Assembly: GCA_018824925.1 (NCBI GenBank)
Contig: JAHJFH010000110.1
Location: 1 to 7,823, forward strand
DNA length: 7,823 nt
From: Thermoplasmatota archaeon
GTDB lineage: Archaea > Thermoplasmatota > E2 > DHVEG-1
Direction: 5' to 3'
This document shows positions 1 through 6,347 of the stretch, in pieces. The notes below the pieces were generated by a model, which searched no databases, had not been told where the DNA came from, and saw nothing but the letters and a program-made list of their open reading frames with translations. The position numbers were made by a program, and so were the translations under genes. Positions within the stretch are counted from its first letter, which is position 1, and every line of letters begins with the position of its first letter.

Positions 1-15
1 AAATTTCACCTGCAT
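1..15 (-). CDS. Possible start of a divergent gene, cut by the window edge
   Basis: Reading the minus strand, an ATG lies at 15-13 and opens a frame (M-Q-V-K-F) that runs off the window. A purine-rich GAGGAG lies just upstream on that strand (22-17), very close to the ATG. An AT-rich TATA-like stretch (about 43-32) lies roughly 20-25 nt upstream, about where an archaeal promoter would be. Only five codons are visible, so the product cannot be named and this may be chance. Confidence 0.2.
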
Positions 16-108
16 TCTCCTCGTACCATATTTTTATATTATGCTTTAGTATAATACTTATTAATACTTTTCTTTACACTCCTTACCAACTCCTTTCTAA
101 GCCATAGC

Positions 109-121
109 TTTTAATAAAATA
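109..121 (+). promoter_or_regulatory. Putative TATA box of the citrate operon
   Basis: The stretch TTTTAATAAAATA resembles an archaeal TATA element. It is centred about 49 nt before the ATG at 164, which would place the transcription start near 140, inside the inverted repeat at 126-158. Other AT-rich stretches further up (32-65) are alternatives. This is a position-based guess without experimental support. Confidence 0.35.
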
Positions 122-125
122 TGCA

Positions 126-158
126 GTATTACCCCCAACACATACCTGGGGGTATTAC
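126..158. promoter_or_regulatory. Inverted repeat ahead of the citrate operon (operator or 5'-leader hairpin)
   Basis: The arms are GTATTACCCCCA (126-137) and TGGGGGTATTAC (147-158). They pair over 12 positions with a single mismatch around a 9-nt spacer. The G/C-rich core stands out against the AT-rich leader. It ends 5 nt before the ATG at 164 and overlaps the transcription start predicted from the TATA-like box at 109-121. That position suits an operator bound by a dimeric repressor. If transcription starts upstream, it could instead be an RNA hairpin restricting access to the start codon. The palindrome is directly seen; the function is inferred. Confidence 0.55.
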
Positions 159-163
159 AACCC

Positions 164-685
164 ATGATTCAACCGCAAGAAATACACAATCGATTCCCTG
201 AGCTAAAATGGATAAAAAATGAAACCCTGCGAAATCAAGTTGCCAAAACTTGGTCAACCGCAGCTAATAAAGGCGGATGGACCAATCTTGATGATGTCCC
301 ATTTACCCTTCTTATCGAAAACTCTGGAAGACTTGTAGATCATACCCGACGAATAACCAAACTTGCATGGAATGTAGGAAATACTAGAGAAGAACCACTC
401 AATAAAGATTATCTAATCGCTGGTGCCATCCTCCACGATGTTGGTAAACTCCTTGAATATGAAATAAAAAATGGCAAAGCGGTTAAAAGTGAATTCGGAA
501 AACAATACCGCCATCCTGTCTCAGGGTCAAATCTTGCCAAAGAACTTGGTCTACCCGCAGAAGTCGTCCACATAATCTACGCTCATTCAAAAGAAGGAGA
601 TACTATCCAACGAAGCCTAGAGGCAATAATAGTAAATCACTGTGATTTTATTGATTTTGAAATAAAGAAAATTTTGGTGAAATAA
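164..685 (+). CDS. HD-domain metal-dependent phosphohydrolase
   Basis: This 173-residue cytoplasmic protein carries the full HD superfamily signature: H60 (VDHT), the H91-D92 doublet (ILHDVGK), H117 (YRHPVSG), H141 (YAHSKEG) and D161. Such enzymes bind one or two divalent metals and hydrolyse phosphate esters, often of nucleotides; the substrate cannot be told here. There is no signal peptide or membrane segment. The length suits a single stand-alone HD domain. It is the first gene of an operon, with only 2 nt between its TAA and the ATG of citF, so it is very probably co-transcribed with the citrate genes. No Shine-Dalgarno precedes the ATG, which fits a short-leader or leaderless lead gene. 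A role in clearing a phosphorylated or CoA-derived by-product, or in signalling, is speculation from position only. The fold assignment is firm; the biological role is unknown. Confidence 0.85.
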   Translation: MIQPQEIHNRFPELKWIKNETLRNQVAKTWSTAANKGGWTNLDDVPFTLLIENSGRLVDHTRRITKLAWNVGNTREEPLNKDYLIAGAILHDVGKLLEYEIKNGKAVKSEFGKQYRHPVSGSNLAKELGLPAEVVHIIYAHSKEGDTIQRSLEAIIVNHCDFIDFEIKKILVK

Positions 686-687
686 CT

Positions 688-2172
688 ATGCCTATAAATG
701 CTGCTGGACGAATGATCCCCAGTACACTTCAACAGGATACCTTTATCCCCTTTGGGGGTGCACATAAATATCAATATACCTCAAAGATAACCGAATTAGA
801 AACCGCATTACAAAAATGTGGATTAAAAAATGGAGATACCCTCTCATTTCATCATCAACTCAGAAACGGTGATTATGTAGTTAATCAGACCATTGCTACT
901 GTACATAATCTTGGAGTGAAGAACCTACGAATTGCACAAACCGCTTTTTTTAATGTTCACGAACCAATAATTGAATACATTAAAAACGGTGTTATCACCA
1001 GAATAGAGGGGAGTATCAATGGGACCGTAGGTGATTATATCTCGAATAATCCCCTTCCCTTTCCCGTTATCCTTCGATCACATGGTGGACGATGGTCTGC
1101 AGTTAAACGAGATGAACTTCACATTAACATCGCAATTATCGCTGCGTCTACAGCGGATGAACGAGGAAACGCCACAGGAGTAATAGGTGCAAATGCATTT
1201 GGTCCGATATCCTACTCTCAGATTGATGCGATGCATGCGGATCATGTCATTATTGTAACTGATACTATATCCGACTATCCTTTACGATTTCAGGATATTC
1301 AAGAACGGTATGTCGATTACGTTGCACATGTAGATAAGATTGGTGATCCAAAAAACATCATGTCGGGTACCACCAAAATAACTGAAGATCCTATGAAGCT
1401 ACAGATTGCACATGACTGTGTTGATCTTATGGATGCGGCTGGAATCATCAAAGATGGAATGATCTTTCAATCAGGAGCAGGTGGTATCTCACTTGCCGCC
1501 ATGAAATTTCTTGATGAACGACTTGAAGAAAAAAATGTTGTTGCTTCAACCGCCACTGGCGGGCTAACAAAATTAATTTGTGATATTTACCAAGCTGGTC
1601 GTGTAAAAAACATATATTATTCTCAGGTTTTTGATGAATATTCCGTAAAATTCATACAAAACGATCTCGGTCTTCCAGCAGACATCGGTCATTATGCTGA
1701 TCCAACGTCAAAAGGACGAACTATTGATGGACTTGACACTGTCGTCCTTGGAGCAACTGAAGTAGATACCAGCTTTAATGTCAATGTAAACACCCATAGT
1801 GATGGTCGCATGCTCCATGGCATCGGTGGTCACCAAGACACCGCTGCTGGCTCATCCCTCTGCATCATAACATGCCCGGTGTATCGTAAAGAAAATCCTA
1901 TCGTCAGAGAACACGTCACCACAATTTCAACACCCGGTGATGTAGTTGATGCCATTGTTACAAATGAAGGAATTGCGATAAACCCAAACCGTCAAGATTT
2001 ACTAAAAAAAGTTAAGGGAAACATCAATCTTACTTCAATAGAGACATTAAAAAATAGGGCGTATGAAGCAACAGGCAGACCCAAAGAACTTGAGTTAACC
2101 GATACAATAGTCGGAATGACTAAATGGTTTGATGGAACTGTTCTAGATGTCATACGACAGGTAAAAAGGTGA
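688..2172 (+). CDS. citF: Citrate lyase alpha subunit (citrate CoA-transferase)
   Basis: This 494-residue protein matches CitF along its length. It opens with the typical NAAGRMIP, then SFHHQLRNGD (53-62), SHGGR (131-135), ERGNATG (158-164), ATEVDTSFNVNV (356-367) and GGHQDTAAGS (380-389), and closes with FDGTVLDVIRQVKR. CitF is a family II CoA-transferase that exchanges acetyl for citryl on a thioester carrier. In classical citrate lyase the carrier is the prosthetic group of CitD, but isolated alpha subunits are known to accept acetyl-CoA. The ATG has a GGTGA site at 676-680, 7 nt upstream. A citryl-CoA lyase gene follows after 7 nt. No citD, citE, citC, citG or citX is present in the window, so the likely substrate is free acetyl-CoA, giving citryl-CoA and acetate. 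The family is clear; use of CoA in place of the carrier protein is inferred. CGA is the most used arginine codon (10 of 21). Confidence 0.93.
   Translation: MPINAAGRMIPSTLQQDTFIPFGGAHKYQYTSKITELETALQKCGLKNGDTLSFHHQLRNGDYVVNQTIATVHNLGVKNLRIAQTAFFNVHEPIIEYIKNGVITRIEGSINGTVGDYISNNPLPFPVILRSHGGRWSAVKRDELHINIAIIAASTADERGNATGVIGANAFGPISYSQIDAMHADHVIIVTDTISDYPLRFQDIQERYVDYVAHVDKIGDPKNIMSGTTKITEDPMKLQIAHDCVDLMDAAGIIKDGMIFQSGAGGISLAAMKFLDERLEEKNVVASTATGGLTKLICDIYQAGRVKNIYYSQVFDEYSVKFIQNDLGLPADIGHYADPTSKGRTIDGLDTVVLGATEVDTSFNVNVNTHSDGRMLHGIGGHQDTAAGSSLCIITCPVYRKENPIVREHVTTISTPGDVVDAIVTNEGIAINPNRQDLLKKVKGNINLTSIETLKNRAYEATGRPKELELTDTIVGMTKWFDGTVLDVIRQVKR
2167..2172 (+). promoter_or_regulatory. Ribosome-binding site of the citryl-CoA lyase gene, overlapping the citF stop
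   Basis: AGGTGA lies 7 nt before the ATG at 2180 and complements the archaeal 16S rRNA 3' end. Its last three bases are the TGA stop of citF, so termination of citF and initiation of the next gene share bases. This suggests translational coupling and supports the chosen start. Confidence 0.7.
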
Positions 2173-2179
2173 ATATATT

Positions 2180-2941
2180 ATGGCCTGGACAACCAAAATC
2201 ACCAAGGTTGAACCAAATCATTTAGTCACCCGGGGATATAGTCAAGAAAACCTCATTGGTGACATCCCATTTTCACATGTCATTTATCTTCTACTAAAAG
2301 GAGAACTCCCTGATACTGCACATGGTAAAATGATCGATGCAATACTGACATCCTGTATTGATCATGGAGTTACCCCCCCATCATGTATCGCTGCTCGAAC
2401 GGTCGCATCAGGCGGCGTCCCACTTCCCAGTGCCGTTGCAGCAGGTATTTTAGCCATCGGTGATGCCCATGGTGGCGCAATAGAAAAAGGTGCACAGTAC
2501 TTCCAAGAAAAAGTAAAACAATTTAACCCAACACAGCAAGCTTTGGATGACTATGCTACTGAATTAGTTACAAAATCAATGAAGACACATACACGAATAC
2601 TTGGTTTTGGTCATCGAGTCCATACAAATGATCCTCGAACACAAAAACTATTTTTTTTAGCAGATAAACTGGGAATATCTGGAAAACATATTGAGCTTGC
2701 CAAGGCTTTAGAAAAGGCTCTAGCTACTGCTCAAGAACGAAAACTCCCTATAAATGTCGATGGAGCAATCGCCGCAATCATCTCTGACATGGGATTTGAT
2801 TGGCGATTAGGGAAAGCCTTTTTCCTACTTGGACGCACCGCTGGTTTAACTGCGCAGGTCTATGAAGAACAAACCACTCAAAAGCCAATGCGAAAAATTT
2901 TCACGACTGATGTCATATACAATGGCGAACCAGAGCATTGA
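2180..2941 (+). CDS. Citryl-CoA lyase (citrate synthase / ATP-citrate lyase C-terminal fold)
   Basis: This 253-residue protein of the citrate synthase superfamily resembles the C-terminal lyase domain of ATP-citrate lyase more than full-length citrate synthase, which is usually about 370-430 residues. The three expected catalytic residues are present: H62 in IDHG, H145 in GFGHRV and D194 in NVDG, equivalent to the two His and one Asp of the ACLY lyase domain. The IGDAHGG segment (93-99), DPRTQKL (151-157) and LLGRTAG (216-222) also align. The expected reaction is citryl-CoA to acetyl-CoA plus oxaloacetate, reversibly. No ATP-grasp or succinyl-CoA-synthetase-like domain is fused or adjacent, so citrate activation must come from elsewhere; the upstream CitF is the obvious source. 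The ATG follows an AGGTGA site by 7 nt. It is the last gene of the operon, with 65 bp before the next gene. A short citrate or methylcitrate synthase is a less likely alternative. Confidence 0.85.
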   Translation: MAWTTKITKVEPNHLVTRGYSQENLIGDIPFSHVIYLLLKGELPDTAHGKMIDAILTSCIDHGVTPPSCIAARTVASGGVPLPSAVAAGILAIGDAHGGAIEKGAQYFQEKVKQFNPTQQALDDYATELVTKSMKTHTRILGFGHRVHTNDPRTQKLFFLADKLGISGKHIELAKALEKALATAQERKLPINVDGAIAAIISDMGFDWRLGKAFFLLGRTAGLTAQVYEEQTTQKPMRKIFTTDVIYNGEPEH

Positions 2942-2967
2942 TTGTAACCAGGATATTAATTACCTAG

Positions 2968-2980
2968 AAAATATTAAATA
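2968..2980 (+). promoter_or_regulatory. Putative TATA box for a leaderless transcript of the radical SAM gene
   Basis: AAAATATTAAATA lies 27-39 nt before the ATG at 3007, with no Shine-Dalgarno in between. Archaeal transcription starts about 25 nt downstream of the TATA centre, so the start would fall at or within a few bases of the ATG and give a leaderless or nearly leaderless mRNA. It also marks the likely boundary between the citrate operon and the next transcription unit. The call rests on base composition and spacing. Confidence 0.45.
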
Positions 2981-3006
2981 CCCTCCTGAACCATGTACAA
3001 TTATAT

Positions 3007-4326
3007 ATGAAGATTCTGCTGGTATTTCCAAAGATTGAACACGGTGCAGCTACCTACCATGACCAGGGTTCTTGGGGCTCAATTCTTTTTGGCTACCCCA
3101 TCATCACGCTCCCCCATCTTGCTGCAATTACACCATCGAATCATCAGGTAGAACTCATTAATGAAAACTACGAAAACCTCGATTTCAACACCGATGCAGA
3201 TCTTATCGGCATTACGTGTTACACGATGACCGCTCCACGGGTGTACGAAATCGCAGATGAACTACGCAAACGCGGAAAAAAGGTCGTCCTTGGCGGATAT
3301 CATCCAACAGCATTACCTCAAGAAGCAAAACAACATGCAGATAGTGTTGTCCTTGGCGAAGCAGAACTCACCTGGCCAGAGGTTATTGCCGACGCTGAAA
3401 AAGGACAAATGAAAGAGTTCTATGGACCAAACACCACCTTTGACATGGTGACAATTCCACCATTACGAAGGGATCTTATCAAACATAATCCCATCATGGG
3501 CGCGGTTCAATCATCACGAGGCTGTACCAATCGCTGTGAATTCTGTGCAATTGCTAGTTTCTGTAACCATGGATTAAAACAACGTCCCGTGAAAAATGTC
3601 GTCGCAGAAATACAACAAATGCCAAATCGTCTCTTTGTAATTCACGATCCACATCTTACAGCAAACCGAAAATACGCTATGGAACTCTTCAGAGAACTCA
3701 TTAAACAAAAAGTGAATAAGGGATGGGTAGCAAATGGAACCGCAAATATTCTTGGCATTGTCGATGATGAATTTCTCAAACTCGCCCATAAATCAGGTTG
3801 TGTAGAATGGTTTGTCGGGTTTGAATCCGTCAGCCAAGCCGCATTAAATAATATTAAAAAAACCCATAACAAAGTAGAAGATTTTAAAAAAACCATAGAC
3901 CGTCTCCATAAATACAACATGACCGTTCAAGGCGGCATCATCTTTGGTTTTGATGAAGACACCCCCGATATATTTGAAACAACACTCCAGAAAATGAATG
4001 AATGGAACATTGATGCTGTAGAAATAAATATACTTACACCATATCCCGGTACCCCGCTTTATGATCGATTAGTCAAAGAAAACCGTCTACTAACCAAAGA
4101 TTGGTCACGCTATACTCAAGTTGATGTTGTTTTCAAACCTAAACTCATGACTGAACAAGAACTTTTCAATGGTGCCAGAATGGTTGCAAAAAACTATTAT
4201 TCAATGTATCGAGTAATTCAACGAGCAGCCAGAGTGTTTTTAATAACTCGTCGAGTAACAGGATTATTACCCGCAGGGACCAATTATACCTTCAGACGAT
4301 ATTATAAACGAGATTTTGGATTCTAA
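3007..4326 (+). CDS. Cobalamin-binding radical SAM protein (class B type)
   Basis: This 439-residue protein has two domains. Residues about 1-140 form a Rossmann-like B12-binding domain without the DxHxxG motif; LIGITCYTM and VLGGYHPTALPQEA are typical of class B radical SAM enzymes. Residues about 165-385 form the radical SAM core, with the [4Fe-4S] cysteines C173, C177 and C180 in GCTNRCEFC, then HDPHLTAN (213-220), WFVGFES (268-274), GGIIFGFDEDTPD (309-321) and TPYPGTPLYDRL (344-355). The C-terminal part (about 366-439, VVFKPKLMT onward) is basic and includes an RR-rich hydrophobic stretch. Relatives include BchE, hopanoid methylases or transferases (HpnP, HpnR), the tetraether ring enzymes Grs and other C-methylases; the sequence does not say which reaction applies. 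A methyltransferase gene follows after 8 nt, so the two probably act on one substrate. The substrate may be a lipid, cofactor or natural product. Family assignment is firm, product unknown. Confidence 0.88.
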   Translation: MKILLVFPKIEHGAATYHDQGSWGSILFGYPIITLPHLAAITPSNHQVELINENYENLDFNTDADLIGITCYTMTAPRVYEIADELRKRGKKVVLGGYHPTALPQEAKQHADSVVLGEAELTWPEVIADAEKGQMKEFYGPNTTFDMVTIPPLRRDLIKHNPIMGAVQSSRGCTNRCEFCAIASFCNHGLKQRPVKNVVAEIQQMPNRLFVIHDPHLTANRKYAMELFRELIKQKVNKGWVANGTANILGIVDDEFLKLAHKSGCVEWFVGFESVSQAALNNIKKTHNKVEDFKKTIDRLHKYNMTVQGGIIFGFDEDTPDIFETTLQKMNEWNIDAVEINILTPYPGTPLYDRLVKENRLLTKDWSRYTQVDVVFKPKLMTEQELFNGARMVAKNYYSMYRVIQRAARVFLITRRVTGLLPAGTNYTFRRYYKRDFGF

Positions 4327-4334
4327 GTATAGGC

Positions 4335-4934
4335 ATGCCCCTGAAATTCTTCGATAAACTATCAAGATTCTATGATTTCATCGAAACCTATATTCTTAAA
4401 GATTACCAAGGATCAGAAACACTATTGGACCAGTATCTCCATCTCGATCCAGCAGATCGCGTTGTCGATATTGGTGGCGGCACTGGTCATTTCTCAAAAA
4501 TAGTACAGCCACATGTAGCTCAAGTGGTCTTGGTAGATCCTTCACGCCATATGCTGCTTAAAAACAGGTTGACAGGAATTCTATCGATACAAGCATCGGG
4601 AGAGGCCATTGGCTTAAAAAACACGATTTTTTCAATAGCACTTATGATTAACACCCTACATCATATCCCCGTAATACATCATAAAAGCGTATTCGAAGAA
4701 ATTAATCGTATATTACAACCAAATGGAACACTATGTATCATCGAGGTCTATCCTGATGCCTCCTGGATCCAACATCTATTTATCAAACTTGAACGATTAA
4801 TAACTGGACCAACTCATCATATTCAATCCCATATACTCCAAACAATATTAGAGTCAACTGGATTTCATGTGCAAAAAAATTTACGACCACCTCACCATAA
4901 CTGGAAATATCTTATTATAGCAACAAAAAAGTGA
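4335..4934 (+). CDS. Class I SAM-dependent methyltransferase
   Basis: This 199-residue protein has a Methyltransf_11 / UbiE-like Rossmann fold. Motif I is VVDIGGGTGHF (43-53), the SAM-ribose acidic strand is VVLVDPS (64-70), motif III is around INTLHHIP (105-112), and the post-III strand is LQPNGTLCIIEVYP (127-140). It is slightly short for the family but looks intact. It starts 8 nt after the radical SAM gene, with only a weak AGG close to the ATG, so it probably depends on co-transcription and coupling. Its TGA (4932-4934) directly abuts the final TAA of the convergent gene on the other strand, leaving no intergenic space. The substrate is unknown. Its partner suggests either methylation of the same product or a separate methylation step (O-, N- or C-) in one pathway. 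Confidence 0.85.
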   Translation: MPLKFFDKLSRFYDFIETYILKDYQGSETLLDQYLHLDPADRVVDIGGGTGHFSKIVQPHVAQVVLVDPSRHMLLKNRLTGILSIQASGEAIGLKNTIFSIALMINTLHHIPVIHHKSVFEEINRILQPNGTLCIIEVYPDASWIQHLFIKLERLITGPTHHIQSHILQTILESTGFHVQKNLRPPHHNWKYLIIATKK

Positions 4935-6257
4935 TTAAGTCGGTGGGATTACAAGCCGATATTTACCTGTTTTTGGGTCAACCCGCAATTGATCAACTAT
5001 TTTAACGGAATAGCGGACATCAGTGAATTGTTTTTCCGCGAGTATGAGATCCAATTTTTCAGAAATTTTTTTTAGAACCTTCTATGGATTTGCATCATGT
5101 ATTTCTGCCAGGAATTCAAAAGATTTTGAGTCTTTAAGATGAATCTGCAATCGATTCAATCCTTTTACATAGAACTCCGTAAAAATGATAGGATGGATGA
5201 AATCACGTATCCCATTATTATTTTCTAACCAAACCATTGCCTCAGCACGACCCACGATATCATCAATTAGAGTAAATGGTAAAATTTTTTGCGTATCATG
5301 TTTTTTTACAAAAAAATCTGTGATTTTATATCGGATTAATGGCTGTGTAAAATTAAAAAGATTCGTAAGCAACACATGATCATCCATAATCTCAACATAA
5401 GCAATATCATCCATCAGATAAATCCCTTGATATTCATTTTTACCCGCACCCAGAAACGGACACTCAGCTAAACCATAAAGATTGGATACTGGTGCATTAA
5501 AAACCTCCTCGATATATTGTTTATCATGGGGGATAATTCCCTCACCACAAGAGACAATATGTTCTGGATGGAGCTGTAATCGTCCTTGTTTTTGTTGTTC
5601 CGCCAATATTTTTAACCCGGTAAAGTAGCCACCAAGAATCGTTGGTTGAAACTGGTTTAATTTATATATTGTTTCCTCAAGTGGCTTGGTTATATCCAAA
5701 ATCAGGGGTTTGACAAAAAACCGGGTAATACCTTTTCCGAGCCATGAATTAAAGCTTACACCGATATAATGCCCGTCGACGGCGCCAAAAAAGGCTGTTC
5801 GATTACGTCGAAATCGAAAGTCAAACAATCGTGTACTATATGGAAAAAACCGATCCCAATCTTTTTGACTAAAAATGAAGACCCCAATATTACCTGATGA
5901 TCCTGAGGTATGCACAACATGATATCTATTATGAAAAAGAGCATCTGGATTTGAATATTGTTCAAGAAAATCAAATATTTCCCCTAGTTTCACATCATTT
6001 ACTGTTATGAGCTCATCAAAATGCTGCATCACCATTTCTTTATCGATTACGGGTAAGTCTGTTATTGATATCGTATCGAGATCATTTTGTGAAATACCTG
6101 CTCGTTCATATAATTCTTGATAAAACAAGGAATGGGTGTAGGCATGATGAAGTATACGACGAAATTTCTTTTCACGAAGTCGTTGAATAGCGATCTGTGA
6201 ACGTTTTTGGTTCAATTGCGCAACAAAAAAACTCTGCGCTAATGTTAAAAAGCCCAT
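4935..6257 (-). CDS. PaaK/CapK-family adenylate-forming enzyme with an in-frame TAG (candidate pyrrolysine gene)
   Basis: The frame from ATG 6257 encodes 391 residues to a TAG at 5084-5082, then continues unbroken for 48 codons to a TAA at 4937-4935. That gives 440 positions with residue 392 as TAG. The N-terminus (RRILHHAYTHSLFYQELYERAGI, in part) is typical of the phenylacetate-CoA ligase / CapK / F390-synthetase-like family. Visible core motifs are the P-loop HTSGSSGNIG (116-125), YGLAEC (261-266), RYKITD (309-314) and VGRAEA (336-341). The part after the TAG supplies the C-terminal subdomain end: a helix (KKISEKLDLIL) and DPKTGKYRLVIP, whose Lys432 sits where the family has its conserved lysine. 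The total length suits the family; stopping at the TAG would remove that lysine. These enzymes activate a carboxylate, or a similar group, with ATP; the substrate is unknown. No Shine-Dalgarno precedes the ATG. The alternatives are a recent nonsense mutation (pseudogene) or a base error. The TAG is preceded by ANP in a presumably variable loop. Confidence 0.75.
5082..5084 (-). other. In-frame amber codon (TAG), possible pyrrolysine site
   Basis: The plus strand reads CTA here, which is TAG on the coding strand, in the frame of the adenylate-forming enzyme. Both flanks belong to the same protein family and the same frame, so this is not a frameshift, even though an eight-base A run on the coding strand (5073-5066) follows closely. 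The next stop in frame is 147 bases on. The TAG lies between the AEIHDANP segment and a helix, a place where insertion of any residue would probably be tolerated. TAG can arise from GAG, AAG or CAG by one change, so simple mutation remains possible. Confidence 0.55.
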
Positions 6258-6290
6258 GATATCAAGTAGTTATTTACTAAGGATGCCTCA

Positions 6291-6303
6291 GCATTATAAA
6301 AGC
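6291..6303. promoter_or_regulatory. Shared AT-rich promoter element between divergent paralogues
   Basis: GCATTATAAAAGC lies in the 90-bp gap between the divergent starts at 6257 and 6348. On the minus strand it reads as a TTTTATAATG element centred about 40 nt from the ATG at 6257. On the plus strand it reads as TTATAAAA about 50 nt before the ATG at 6348. One near-palindromic TATA element could serve both directions and give short leaders. It is the best TATA-like match in the gap, although other AT-rich stretches (about 6324-6332) could serve the plus gene. Confidence 0.4.
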
Positions 6304-6347
6304 ATTTCATCTGTTGCCATTTCTAATTTTATCTGTCTATTTATTCA

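Noticed and set aside
2160..2172. TGA stops read as selenocysteine
   Set aside because: The TGA stops at 2172, 2941 and 4934 come exactly where the families end, with a new start or an opposing gene immediately after, so they are true stops.
2180..2941. Citrate synthase for the TCA cycle
   Set aside because: The protein is much shorter than full citrate synthase, lacks the N-terminal domain region, and aligns better with the lyase domain of ATP-citrate lyase; pairing with CitF also favours citryl-CoA lyase.
2942..3006. Small gene or terminator hairpin in the gap after the citrate operon
   Set aside because: The only ATG (2993) reaches a stop after five codons, and there is no T run or convincing stem; only a TATA-like stretch is supportable.
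3574..3920. Two overlapping minus-strand open frames (71 and 92 codons)
   Set aside because: They lie entirely antisense to the conserved radical SAM core, show no recognisable motifs, and are cysteine- and aromatic-rich in the way shadow frames usually are.
5066..5084. Frameshift in the homopolymer as the cause of the early stop
   Set aside because: The eight-base run lies just after the TAG on the coding strand, but the frame before and after it is the same and the downstream translation matches the family C-terminus, so no net shift is needed.
5185..5379. Plus-strand open frame of 64 codons
   Set aside because: It is antisense to the conserved RYKITD / VGR region of the minus-strand adenylate-forming enzyme and has no supporting motif or ribosome-binding site.
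5756..5974. Minus-strand open frame of 72 codons in another frame
   Set aside because: It overlaps the P-loop region of the adenylate-forming enzyme on the same strand in a different frame and looks non-protein-like.
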